Shown here one piece after another: positions 8,024 to 16,300 of a stretch of DNA of 36,909 nucleotides. Every line of letters starts with the position of its first letter. Position 1 is the stretch's first letter. The stretch covers positions 1 through 36,909 of the forward strand of contig RYFE02000049.1 of assembly GCA_004138175.2 (NCBI GenBank), in the 5' to 3' direction. Below the pieces are notes generated by a model, which saw nothing but the letters and a program-made list of their open reading frames with translations, was not told the origin of the DNA and did no database searches. This stretch comes from Chloroflexales bacterium ZM16-3. Lineage in GTDB: Bacteria; Chloroflexota; Chloroflexia; Chloroflexales; Chloroflexaceae. The translations under genes and the position numbers were made by a program.

Positions 8024-8205
8024 CGTGGTGAAACCGTTTTACGGTGCAAGGCTAAATCAATGGCAGCACGGATCTCTTCCGTGGTATAGCCCACTCGCTC
8101 CGCCGCGTCGATCACGTCCTCAATACGGTGTGAGAGGCTCCCGATCACATCGATGATCACCAACATGACACTCGCAATTGCCCCACCAACGATCAGCAGC
8201 TCCAT
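8020..8205 (-). CDS. Small membrane protein of unknown function
   Basis: A 61-residue protein. Residues 3-25 (LLIVGGAIASVMLVIIDVIGSL) form a likely membrane segment, followed by a helical, charged tail with VGYTTEEIRAAIDLAL. I recognise no family. GAGGGG directly precedes the ATG and a promoter/operator lies upstream. Its stop overlaps the start of the HTH gene by four bases, which supports it as a real first gene of a micro-operon. Confidence 0.55.
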   Translation of the reverse strand: MELLIVGGAIASVMLVIIDVIGSLSHRIEDVIDAAERVGYTTEEIRAAIDLALHRKTVSPR

Positions 8206-8235
8206 CCCCTCATCCCTCTATGCTGGTATTGTTAT

Positions 8236-8266
8236 GAAGTATACCTCTAGTGATATACTTCTTCCA
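8236..8266 (-). promoter_or_regulatory. Promoter with palindromic operator for the 61-aa/HTH operon
   Basis: An inverted repeat GAAGTATA (8236-8243) / TATACTTC (8254-8261) has a 10-base spacer. On the minus strand TATACT at 8243-8238 can be a -10 box, with a weak TGGAAG -35 at 8266-8261 and a 17-base spacer. The palindrome therefore covers both promoter boxes, as expected for an autoregulator site. An outer TGCTGG/CCAGCA pair (8221-8226 and 8264-8269) also exists. Confidence 0.5.
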
Positions 8267-8297
8267 GCACATCCATACATGTCACCTGTGATCTGTA

Positions 8298-8351
8298 CAC
8301 ACACGAACGGGCGCGCGCGGTTAGGGTGCCGCGCGCGCCCGTTCGTGTGTG
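8298..8351. repeat. 23-bp perfect hairpin
   Basis: Arms 8298-8320 and 8329-8351 are perfect inverted copies (CACACACGAACGGG then alternating GC) with an eight-base loop TTAGGGTG. No T-run follows on either strand, so it is not a standard intrinsic terminator. It may still stop or insulate transcription between the minus-strand gene candidate at 8356 and the operon promoter at 8238-8266, or be a structural site. Confidence 0.65.
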
Positions 8352-8355
8352 CTGC

Positions 8356-8562
8356 CTATGCGACCACCGGCTGCTTCAGGCCGAGGCCGAGGCAGAGCGC
8401 ATCGCGCAGTGGAGGCCGTGCCAGAACGCCCACGGCGAAGCTGTGGCATTGCATGGCCTGCGCGATCACCTTCCCGCCCTGCCAGAGCTGGGCCTGCCCC
8501 GGCTGCCACGCGATCCCCGTGCCCGTCTCCGGCCTGTAGACGCTGCCCATGTCAAGCGGCAT
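8356..8562 (-). CDS. Hypothetical small protein (doubtful)
   Basis: A 68-residue frame reading MPLDMGSVYRPETGTGIAW and ending LGLGLKQPVVA. No family is recognised. In its favour: GGGAGAG lies just before the ATG (better spaced for the second ATG) and the 23-bp hairpin begins five bases past its stop. Against it: the opposite strand is open too in this GC-rich stretch. The rest of 8563-8663 shows no gene. Confidence 0.3.
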   Translation of the reverse strand: MPLDMGSVYRPETGTGIAWQPGQAQLWQGGKVIAQAMQCHSFAVGVLARPPLRDALCLGLGLKQPVVA

Positions 8563-8663
8563 CTCTCCCGTTATTGACGACAGCGGTCATCGCTACGCGG
8601 GCCGGGTCGCGCTTCTCGTCGTCCATCGCCTTAGGAATAGTCTAAACATCAAAGCGGCAACGG

Positions 8664-9407
8664 CTACCCCTTCACCCCCGTCATCGCAATCCCCTCGATG
8701 AAGAGCCGCTGGGCGAGCAGGAACACGATCACCACCGGCAGCATCGTGATTAGCGCAGCAGCCATGAGATACCCCCAGCTGGTCGTGTAGCTGGTGCGGA
8801 AGAACTGGAGCCCGAGCGTCACCGTATAGTTCTGCGGGTTCTGTAGGTAGATCAGCGGGGCCAGGAAGTCGTTCCACGACGTCTGGAAGGTGAAGATTGC
8901 CACCGTCGCGAGGGCCGGGCGGGAGAGCGGCAGGATCACATGCCAGATGATCTGGGCTGTGTTGGCACCGTCGATGCGCGCCGCGTCCTCCAGGTCGGTC
9001 GGCAGGGTCAGAAAGAACTGGCGCAGCAGGAAGATGTAGAGCGGGCTGCCGAAGAAGGCCGGTACGGTCAGCGGCAGGAAGGTGTTGATCCAGCCCAGCG
9101 CCCGGAAGAGCACGTACAGCGGCACCATCGTGACCGGGTAAGGCAGCATCATCGTCGCCAGCACCACCAGGAACAGCGCGTCGCGTCCAGGCGCGCGCAG
9201 GCGGGCGAAGGCGTAGGCGACCACCGTACACGAGAGCAGATGGCCGACGATGGTCACGGCGCTGATGAGCAGCGTGTTGAGCGTGTAGCGCCCGAAGGGC
9301 ACGAAGGTCAGCGCCTCGGGGTAGTTGGCCCAGCGCGGCGGGTTGGGGATGAGCTGCGGCGGCACGGCGAAGATCGCGTAGTCGGGCTTGAGCGACGACG
9401 AGATCAT
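8664..9407 (-). CDS. CUT1 ABC sugar permease, MalG-like
   Basis: Inner-membrane permease of a carbohydrate ABC importer. The EAA loop that docks the ATPase is clear: LEDAARIDGANTAQIIWHVILPLSRP spans the EAA, G and LP positions. Five or six membrane helices can be seen and the end FIEGIAMTGVKG is typical of the family. The first ATG is at 9407, but the same frame upstream encodes RALALALLLVVAALFLVPLLW, the expected first membrane helix. No ATG, GTG or TTG exists in that extension; a CTG at 9518 overlaps the stop of the upstream permease (CTGA). The true protein therefore probably begins near 9518 with a rare start. The substrate cannot be told from sequence. Confidence 0.85.
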   Translation of the reverse strand: MISSSLKPDYAIFAVPPQLIPNPPRWANYPEALTFVPFGRYTLNTLLISAVTIVGHLLSCTVVAYAFARLRAPGRDALFLVVLATMMLPYPVTMVPLYVLFRALGWINTFLPLTVPAFFGSPLYIFLLRQFFLTLPTDLEDAARIDGANTAQIIWHVILPLSRPALATVAIFTFQTSWNDFLAPLIYLQNPQNYTVTLGLQFFRTSYTTSWGYLMAAALITMLPVVIVFLLAQRLFIEGIAMTGVKG

Positions 9408-9514
9408 CCACAGGAGTGGGACGAGGAACAGCGCCGCGACGACGAGCAGCAGCGCCAGGGCCAGGGCGCGGCCGACGGTGCTGCGGCGGCGCGGCGGCGC
9501 GGGGTGAGCGGTGT

Positions 9515-10408
9515 TCAGCGGCGTGCCCCCTCGTAGTAGACCCAGCGGTCGGACGATCGCACCACCAGCAGCGTGAGCGCCAGGATGATCAGCAGCAGCA
9601 CCCAGGCCAGGGCGGCGGCGTAGCCCATACTGAAGCGCTCGAATGCCTGGCGGTAGAGGTAGAGCACGAAGAAGAGGGTCGAGTCGAGCGGGCCGCCGTT
9701 GGTGGCCACAAAGGCGCTGGTGAAGGTCTGGAAGGTGGCGATCAGGCTCAGCACCAGGTTAAAGAAGATCGTCGGCGTGATCAGCGGGATGGTGACGTGG
9801 CGGAACGCCTGCCAGGCGTTGGCGCCGTCGATGATCGCGGCCTCGTGCAGCTCCTTGGGCACGCCCTTGAGCCCGGCCAGGTAGATCACGGCGGCGCGGC
9901 CCAGCCCCCACAGGCTCATCATCCAGAGCGCCGAGAGCGCGGTGTGCGGGTCGGTCAGCCAGCGCGGGCCGTCGATGCCGACCTGGGCCAGGGCCAGGTT
10001 CAGCAGGCCGGCCTCGGGGTGGAAGATCCACATCCAGACCACCACGAAGGCCACGCCCGAGATCACCGATGGCAGGTAGAAGATCGTGCGGAACACGGCG
10101 ATGCCGGGCACGCGCTGGTTCATCAGCAGGGCCAGGGCCAGGCCGCCGACCAGCTCGGTGGGGACGTAGAGCATGGTGTAGATGGCCGTCACCTTGAGCG
10201 ACTGCCAGAACAGCGGGTCGCCGAGCATACGCTCGTAGTTGCGCAACCCCACGAAGCGTGGCGGGCTCAGCAGATCCCAGCGCGTGAAGCTGATGCCGAG
10301 CGAGACCAGCATCGGCCCGAGCACAAAGATCAGCAGGCCCGCCAGCCAGGGCGAGATGCACAGGTAGAAGTTGAGCGCCTCGCGGCGCGAGGCGGAGAGA
10401 TGAGGCAT
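9515..10408 (-). CDS. CUT1 ABC sugar permease, MalF/UgpA-like
   Basis: A 297-residue permease from the ATG at 10408 (MPHLSASRREALNFYLCISPWL). It has six predicted membrane helices and the EAA motif LHEAAIIDGANAWQAFRHVTIPL. The end, SSDRWVYYEGARR, overlaps the presumed CTG start of the second permease. No good ribosome site precedes the ATG; a perfect hairpin lies just upstream. The frame is open further upstream into the binding-protein gene, but nothing there resembles permease sequence. It should pair with the MalG-like protein to form the channel. Confidence 0.88.
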   Translation of the reverse strand: MPHLSASRREALNFYLCISPWLAGLLIFVLGPMLVSLGISFTRWDLLSPPRFVGLRNYERMLGDPLFWQSLKVTAIYTMLYVPTELVGGLALALLMNQRVPGIAVFRTIFYLPSVISGVAFVVVWMWIFHPEAGLLNLALAQVGIDGPRWLTDPHTALSALWMMSLWGLGRAAVIYLAGLKGVPKELHEAAIIDGANAWQAFRHVTIPLITPTIFFNLVLSLIATFQTFTSAFVATNGGPLDSTLFFVLYLYRQAFERFSMGYAAALAWVLLLIILALTLLVVRSSDRWVYYEGARR

Positions 10409-10416
10409 AGAGTGTT

Positions 10417-10451
10417 GGTTGAAATTGCCAGCTTCGCTGGCAATTTCAACC
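10417..10451 (-). promoter_or_regulatory. Intercistronic hairpin between binding protein and permeases
   Basis: GGTTGAAATTGCCAGC at 10417-10432 pairs perfectly with 10436-10451 around a three-base loop. It follows the binding-protein stop (10468) and precedes the permease ATG (10408). In such operons a stem-loop here often stabilises or terminates part of the transcript, giving more binding protein than permease. There is no strong T-run, so partial processing is the better guess. Confidence 0.6.
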
Positions 10452-10467
10452 GTATAAACAACGGTGG

Positions 10468-11883
10468 CTACTGCTGATCCGCCATAGCCGCCTGGGCGTC
10501 CGCTGCGGCGGTCTTCAGCGCCGCAGCGACATCGGTGTTCGGATCGATGATCACCTGCTCGAGCACCTTGCGCAGCGCCGGGTCGGCCGTGGCCCCCCAG
10601 TACGGCGTGGAGACGTAGGCCCGGGGCGCGAGATGGTTCAGCTCGCCGATCCAGACGCCCTCGATCGGATCGCTGGCCTGGCCCGACGCCTCGGCCACCG
10701 ACTTGACCGTGGGCAGCGCCCAGTCCTTCCAGACCTCTGCGCCCTGCGCGCCGACATAGTAGCGCAGGAAGCGCCATGCCGCATCCTGGTGCTTGCTGAT
10801 CGCCGAGATGCCGAAGCCGCCCCAGAACAGTACGTTGGCCCGCTTGGCCCCGACCGGCGGCCCAACCACCCCCAGGTCGATGTTCGGGTTCGTCTTCAGG
10901 CCGGACTGCGGCCAGCGCCCGAAGAGGCGCAGCGCAGCCTTTCCGCTATCGAACTCGCTGTTGCCGCCACCAAAGGCGTTGAGGTCGGCCGGAGGCGGCG
11001 CGACCTTGTACTTGTGGTACAGGTCGGCGTAGAACTGCACCGCCGTGGCGGTCTCCGGCGAGTCGAGGTAGCCCGTGAAGGTTGTGCCATCCTCGCTGAT
11101 CAGCCGGCCGCCGGCCGCAGCGACCCAGTACTCGAAGCCGGTCGTCCACGGCCCGGGGAGCTGCACGCCCCAGACATCGGTCTTGCCGTCGCCGTTGGTA
11201 TCCTTGGTCAGCGCCTGGGCGGTCTGAAGAAAGTCGTCCCAGGTCCAGCCGTCGGTAGGGTAGGGGATCTTGTACTGGTCGAAGAGCTTCTTGTTGTAGT
11301 AGACCGCCAGGGGCGAGAAGTCCTTCGGCAGCAGGTACTGTTTGCCCTCCCACTGGCCGGGCTCAAGCACGCCGGGCAGGTAGATGCCTGTGTCGAGCGG
11401 GTTCTCGTTGCTGGCGATGAACGGCGCGAGGTCGACGAAGGCACCCTTGCTCACGAAGTTGGGTACTGCGTCGTCGCCGATCTGTAGGATGTCGGGCGGG
11501 TCGCCGGCGGCGATCTGGGTCAGGATGCGGGCGTAGTAGTCGCCGCTGCCGACCGGCTCAAGCTGAACCTGGATGTCAGGGTTCTCCTTCTCGAACTGCT
11601 CGATGATCGTGAGGTGCGGCGTGAGGCCCTCGCCGCTATCGCCGGTGCCGACCCGTAGCACTATCTTGGCATCTGCGGCCTGCGGCGCAGCTGTCGGCGT
11701 GACCACGACCTCACGCGGCACCTCGACCGTCTGCGCGACGACGACGGTGCGCTCAACAACCACGGTGCGCTCGACGGGCGCGGGGGGTGGGGAGTTTGCG
11801 GCACCGCTACATGCGGCGAGGATGCTGGCCAGAGTGGTGAGCAAGATAGCGAACGATGCGTGTTGAAGGAGCGGTCTCTGCAT
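10468..11883 (-). CDS. ABC sugar-binding lipoprotein (family 1 solute-binding protein)
   Basis: A 471-residue extracellular binding protein. The signal peptide ends in a lipobox, LAAC with C25 as the lipidated cysteine, so it is membrane-anchored on the outer face. A linker with repeated ERTVVV units and prolines follows. The rest matches family 1 sugar-binding proteins: DPPDILQIGDDAVPNF, AVYYNKKLFDQYKIP, GWTWDDF and a C-terminal WRFLRYYVG. The ATG at 11883 has GAGAGG eight bases before it and gives the expected signal peptide, whereas the frame continues upstream without sense. It heads the three-gene importer operon; the ATPase must be encoded elsewhere, as is common for CUT1 systems with a shared ATPase. 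Confidence 0.92.
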   Translation of the reverse strand: MQRPLLQHASFAILLTTLASILAACSGAANSPPPAPVERTVVVERTVVVAQTVEVPREVVVTPTAAPQAADAKIVLRVGTGDSGEGLTPHLTIIEQFEKENPDIQVQLEPVGSGDYYARILTQIAAGDPPDILQIGDDAVPNFVSKGAFVDLAPFIASNENPLDTGIYLPGVLEPGQWEGKQYLLPKDFSPLAVYYNKKLFDQYKIPYPTDGWTWDDFLQTAQALTKDTNGDGKTDVWGVQLPGPWTTGFEYWVAAAGGRLISEDGTTFTGYLDSPETATAVQFYADLYHKYKVAPPPADLNAFGGGNSEFDSGKAALRLFGRWPQSGLKTNPNIDLGVVGPPVGAKRANVLFWGGFGISAISKHQDAAWRFLRYYVGAQGAEVWKDWALPTVKSVAEASGQASDPIEGVWIGELNHLAPRAYVSTPYWGATADPALRKVLEQVIIDPNTDVAAALKTAAADAQAAMADQQ

Positions 11884-11941
11884 GGATGTGTCCTCTCGAT
11901 TCGCTGCAATGGCTGTGGCGAACGTATGCGGGTGTGTACAT

Positions 11942-11970
11942 AAGCTAACAAAAATGATTGAAATGGTCAA
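11942..11970 (-). promoter_or_regulatory. Possible promoter of the sugar importer operon
   Basis: On the minus strand: TTGACC at 11970-11965 (good -35), 17-base spacer, TAGCTT at 11947-11942 (weak -10). It lies about 60 bases before the lipoprotein ATG. Confidence 0.4.
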
Positions 11971-11998
11971 ATACTTGCACCCAGAAGGCACATGCTGC

Positions 11999-12051
11999 AC
12001 TGATTGTGCTGCGGCGTGGCTACGCCACGCCGCAGCACAATCAGTTTTTTT
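11999..12051 (+). terminator. 22-bp perfect hairpin with T-run
   Basis: Arms 11999-12020 and 12024-12045 pair perfectly around TAC, followed by seven T on the plus strand. It is directed against the importer operon. No plus-strand gene ends here, so it either blocks transcripts entering from the left or is part of a repeat element. Confidence 0.65.
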
Positions 12052-12075
12052 GTGGGAGAGCGAAGCTCTCCCACA
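12051..12075. repeat. 11-bp hairpin abutting the terminator
   Basis: TGTGGGAGAGC at 12051-12061 pairs with 12065-12075 around GAA. It follows the previous hairpin directly. Confidence 0.5.
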
Positions 12076-12122
12076 CCCTCGTTGCTGGCAACAACAACCA
12101 TGCGCTCAGCATGACAATAGCT

Positions 12123-12148
12123 CACAGCGTAACTTCTGCGGTATTGCG
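12123..12148 (-). repeat. MITE right-end sequence (relative of the element at 35215-35330)
   Basis: These 26 bases match the right end of the MITE at 35305-35330 with one mismatch (CACAGCGT, ACTTCTGCGG, TATTGCG in order). The bases before it (CTCAGCATGACA) also resemble that element's interior. No matching left end was found close by, so this is a partial or decayed copy. Confidence 0.6.
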
Positions 12149-12193
12149 TATTGGGCCTATGACACGGCTCAATCCTGCTTGACCGTCTGCCCG

Positions 12194-12234
12194 ATCACGT
12201 GATAACCCTTACGCTGTCAGGGATACTCCTGACA
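12194..12234. promoter_or_regulatory. Two operator-like palindromes upstream of csbD
   Basis: ATCACGTGAT at 12194-12203 is a perfect palindrome. At 12215-12234 TGTCAGG pairs with CCTGACA across six bases. Both lie in the gap before the CsbD-like gene and may bind regulators. A further TAGCCC/GGGCTA pair at 12273-12291 encloses TATACT (12279-12284), a possible -10 box without a clear -35. Confidence 0.35.
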
Positions 12235-12376
12235 CGGCATGCGGAGTTCACATGCTACCAGCCCCGGCGGCCTAGCCCTATACTGAGGGCTACGCCTGCT
12301 CATATCGCATATGGTCGTGTATCTAGCGGCTTGTGCCATTGAGAGGACAGCTCTATGAAAGGGAGTACTCTTTATT

Positions 12377-12673
12377 ATGGCAAAGAATAGCCGTGCGCGC
12401 GGTCGCAGCAAGGTGATTGCCGGGAATGTGAAGCAGGGGTTTGGCAAGCTGATTGGCGATCAGCAGCTAGAGGCGGAGGGCGTCGCCGAGGTGGCCCAGG
12501 GGCGGGCGGCTGAATCCGCCGCGAAGGCGTCTGGGCAGATGATCGGCGCGGCCCAGGAGCTGACCGGCACGATTAAGCATGTGATGGGCGATGTGATTCA
12601 GAGCCCCGGCTTGTCGGCTGAAGGCCAGGCGGAGATCGATGCGGGTGAGCGCCGCCAGAAGGCCAGCGGGTGA
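12377..12673 (+). CDS. CsbD-like stress protein
   Basis: A 98-residue hydrophilic helical protein. The segment KVIAGNVKQGFGKLIGDQQLEAEGVAEVAQG follows the CsbD pattern (GKxKQxxGKxxxDxxLEAEGxxxxxxG). A second, weaker unit with a similar pattern, IGAAQELTGTIKHVMGD and then SAEGQAEIDAGERRQ, follows, so this may be a tandem CsbD. The family is induced by general stress in Bacillus and others, with unknown biochemical role. GGGAG lies 11 bases before the ATG. Confidence 0.75.
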   Translation: MAKNSRARGRSKVIAGNVKQGFGKLIGDQQLEAEGVAEVAQGRAAESAAKASGQMIGAAQELTGTIKHVMGDVIQSPGLSAEGQAEIDAGERRQKASG

Positions 12674-12717
12674 GGGATTCGCCCGCTGTGCGCTGCGGCG
12701 CATACGCTTATGCCTCC

Positions 12718-12810
12718 ACGCATAATACCGCAAATGTCACCCTGTCATCCTGAGCGCCCGGCCCGTAAACGGGCGGGCTAGGTCTACGAAGCCCGCCTTC
12801 GCGGGCTGGC
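12718..12810. repeat. REP/MITE-like element with two hairpins
   Basis: Starts with CGCATAATACCGCA, then TGTCATCCTGAGCG; both blocks recur in the MITE at 35215-35330. Two hairpins follow: GCCCGT/ACGGGC at 12761-12774 and AGCCCGC/GCGGGCT at 12790-12807, and GGCGGGCTA can also pair with the second. It fills the gap between the CsbD-like and zinc-ribbon genes. Confidence 0.55.
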
Positions 12811-12866
12811 CGAGGCCGCGCAGGGCTTATTCGCAGGTGCCCCGCGTGCCTGCGCCCAGAAGGTGT

Positions 12867-13250
12867 ATGATGCATACTCTTTCATCACTACGCTGTGCTA
12901 ACTGTGGCATGCCGCTTGATCTGCCCGGCAAGGATGCTCCTGGCGTCACCTGCCCGGTGTGCCAGCTCTTTAACCCGTTGCGCGATTCCGCCCCTGAGCC
13001 TGCGCTCACCCTTGAGGCACTCGAAGTGCGGCTTGGCGACCTGCTCGCCCAGTCCCGCGCCAGCGGGCTCCCGCTCGACTCCATCGTCCATATACTGCGC
13101 GATGAGCTGGAGTTTACCGCAGAGCTTGCGAGCAAGGGCCGCGATCTGTGTGTCCAGATCATCGATCTTGGCCCGCGTGTGGGTGAGCCGATGCGGCGAT
13201 CAAGCCGGGACGAGAGCTTGATGCTGCGTGGGCGCGCCGTCGGGGGCTAA
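12867..13250 (+). CDS. Zinc-ribbon protein of unknown function
   Basis: A 127-residue protein. Two CxxC pairs near the N-terminus (C10/C13 and C29/C32: RCANCGMPL, VTCPVCQL) form a likely zinc ribbon. The rest is helical, with LPLDSIVHILRDELEFTAEL. No family is recognised. AGAAGG lies four bases before the first of two adjacent ATGs (12867 and 12870). It ends just before the giant glucan synthase gene, in the same direction, so it may be co-transcribed with it. Confidence 0.65.
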   Translation: MMHTLSSLRCANCGMPLDLPGKDAPGVTCPVCQLFNPLRDSAPEPALTLEALEVRLGDLLAQSRASGLPLDSIVHILRDELEFTAELASKGRDLCVQIIDLGPRVGEPMRRSSRDESLMLRGRAVGG

Positions 13251-13328
13251 TGGTATGTTCGGGAAGGGGCACGCTCTTCCCGAGCCCCTCCCCGCAAGGA
13301 GCCCATCATCTTTCAGCACACCCGCGCT

Positions 13329-16300
13329 GTGCTTGCGGGCGGCTTTCGGTCGCTCACCACACGCCTTCGTCCCCCGCCCGACCAAGCCCCGCTCACTGAG
13401 CCCACCTTCGCCCCTTTGATCGGCGATCTGTTGAGCGCCGCGCAGCTTGATGCCTATGCTGGCGCTCTCGCCGCCGAGCACCGCGATGCCGTGGTGCTGC
13501 CCAGGGGCGGCGATCCCCTGCGCGCCGCACTTGAGCGCGACGGGCGGCAGATCGCTGCTGCCCATCAGATCCTCGGCGAGGATATTCGGCGGCGCACGCC
13601 GATCAGCCCGGCCGCCGAGTGGCTGATCGATAACTTTCACGTCGTCAATGACCAGATTCGTGCGATCCGCCACGACTTGCCGCCGGGCTACTACCGCCAG
13701 CTGCCGAAGCTGCGCACCGGCCCGCTCGCCGGGCTCCCCCGCGTCTACGCTATCGCGCTGAACCTGATCGGCCACACCGATGGGCGTGTGGACGCTGAGA
13801 CGCTGCTGCGCTTCCTTAATGCCTACCAGTCGGTCGCGCCGCTGCGCATGAGTGAGCTGTGGGCTGTCGCTATTATGCTGCGGATCGGGCTGGTGAAGAA
13901 CCTTAGTCGGCTGTCGACTCAGGTGCTCCAGGTGCGCGCGCTGCGCCACGAGGCCGATATGTGGGCCGAGCGGCTGCTCGGCACGCCGGGCGAGGATGTC
14001 CACGAGGCGGGCGTGCTGCACGATCTGACGCGGCTCCACCCGGTTATGCCCCTCACCCTGGCCGCCCAGATCCTGCGCCGCCTGCGCGCCCACGAGGGTG
14101 AGCACGACATCGGCCGGCTGGTGACCTGGCTGGAGACCCAGCCCTTCACGCCGCACCAGACGGTCGAGTCGCTCGTTCACGAGGAGCACCAGCGCCAGGC
14201 GGCCAACCAGGTCTCGGTGGGCAATACGATCGGCAGCATGCGGGCGATCAGCGCCCTTGACTGGCCGGACTGGTTCGAGCGGGTGAGCCAGATCGAGCAG
14301 ATCCTGCGCCGCGACCCGGCGGGGGCCTATGTCCGCAGCACCTTCGCCACCCGCGACCGCTACCGTCACGCGGTTGAGGATCTGGCCCTCCGCGCGAAGC
14401 TGGGTGAGGACGAGGTCGCCCGACGCCTGATCGCTCGCGCGGCGGCTGCGCCTGATGATGACTTGCGCGGACGCCATATCGGCTACTACCTGGTGGCCAC
14501 GGGCCGCGCCGCCTTTGAGGCCGAGCTTGGCTATCGCCCGACGCTCGCCGATGCCGCCGTCCGCGTCGCTATGGATCACCCGACGGCGCTGTACCTGGGC
14601 GCTATCGGCGGGGCCACGGCGGCCACGGTGGCCGTCGGCATACGGCTGGCGGTGGGTGACAGGAGGGATACAATCCGACTCCCGACTCCCGACTCCCGAC
14701 TCCCGACTCCCGACTCCCGACTCCCGGCCCTCCTCGGCCTCGCCCTGGCGCTGCTCCCGGCGAGCGCCCTTGCCGCCGAGCTGGTCAACCGGGCGGTGAC
14801 GAGCCTGCTGCCGCCGCGCGTGCTGCCGCGCCTGGATCTTGTTGAGGGCATCCCCGCCGAGCTGACGACGGTGGTCGTTGTGCCGACGCTGCTGCTGACC
14901 CCGGATAGTGTGAGTCGGCTCCTCGATGGCCTGGAGGTGATCGCCCTGGCCAACCAGGACCAGCACCTGCACTTTGCGCTGCTGACCGACTTTGCCGACG
15001 CGCCTGAGGAGAACATGCCCGAGGATGCCTCGCTGCTGGAGGCGGCTGCCGAGCGGCTGCGGCTGCTCGCCGAGCGCCACGGGCCTGATCGCTTCCTGCT
15101 CCTGCACCGGCACCGTATCTGGAATAGTCGGCAGGGCCGCTGGATGGGCTGGGAGCGTAAGCGCGGGAAGCTGGAGGAGTTTAACGCGCTGCTGGCCGGC
15201 GACCGTGAGACATCTTATGCGGCTATGGTCGGCGAGCTTGGCCTGCTGGAGCGGGTGCGCTATGTGATCACCCTCGATGCCGACACGCAGCTGCCGCGCG
15301 ATGTGGGCCAGGCTCTGATCGGCACCCTGGCCCACCCGCTCAATCAGGCCCGGCTCGACCCAGAGACGGGCCGCGTGGCCGAGGGCTACGGCGTCCTTCA
15401 GCCGAGGGTAGGCATTGATCTGCCCAGCGCCACGGCCAGCCGCTTCGCGCGCGTATTCGCCGGTAATGTCGGCGTCGATCCGTACACCACGGCTGTCTCG
15501 GACGCCTACATGGATCTGTTCGGCGAGGGCATCTACGCAGGCAAGGGCATCTACGACCCGGTGGCGTTGCGAGCGGCCTTGCGCGGGCGCTTCCCCGAGA
15601 ATACGCTGCTTAGCCACGACCTGATCGAGGGTCTCTACGCCCGCGTCGGGCTGCTCTCCGATGTGGAGGTGGTGGACAGCTACCCGACGACCTATGCCGC
15701 ATGGGCGGCCCGCCAGCACCGCTGGGTGCGCGGCGACTGGCAGATTGCGGCGTGGCTGCTGCCGCGCACGCCTGGCCGCGACGGCTGGCAGCCGAATGTG
15801 CTGCCGATCATCGCCCGCTACAAGATCTATGATAACCTGCGGCGCAGCCTGACCCCGTCGGCGACGGTTGCCCTGCTCGTCGCGGGCTGGCGCTGGCTAC
15901 CCGGTCGCCCGGCGGCATGGACGGGGCTGGCCCTGGCGCATCTGGTCGCGCCTCTGGCCTTCGACCTCGCCGCCGCCGCCCGCGCCATTGCCCTAGACCC
16001 CGCCAACATCGGTGCGCTGCGGGCCAGGGGGCGCGAGCTTCAGCTGAGCGCGCGGCGCCTGGCGCTGAACACGGCCTTCCTGCCGGATCAGGCAGTGCTC
16101 AACATCGACGCGATCACCCGCTCGCTGACGCGGATGCTGGGCACGCGGCGCAACCTGCTGGAGTGGGAGACCGCCGCTCAGTCGCAGAGTCGGCTCCAGC
16201 GCTCGCACGCGCCGGTGCTGCGCCGGGGTGCGCCGCTGGTTGTCGTGGGCGCAGCGCTTGTCGTCCTGCCTGGCCGGAGCTATGTCGATGCACTGGCCGC

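Noticed and set aside
9416-10477. Plus-strand open frame of 353 codons over the permease genes
   Set aside because: The minus strand encodes well-conserved ABC permeases; the plus frame is rich in Gln/Arg/His and resembles no protein.
13200-15719. Very long open frame on the minus strand opposite the glucan synthase gene (839 codons), and a similar one at 18750-20711
   Set aside because: Both are antisense to clear GT84/GH94 coding sequence, show low-complexity His/Gln/Arg-rich translations and no domains; a normal effect of high GC.
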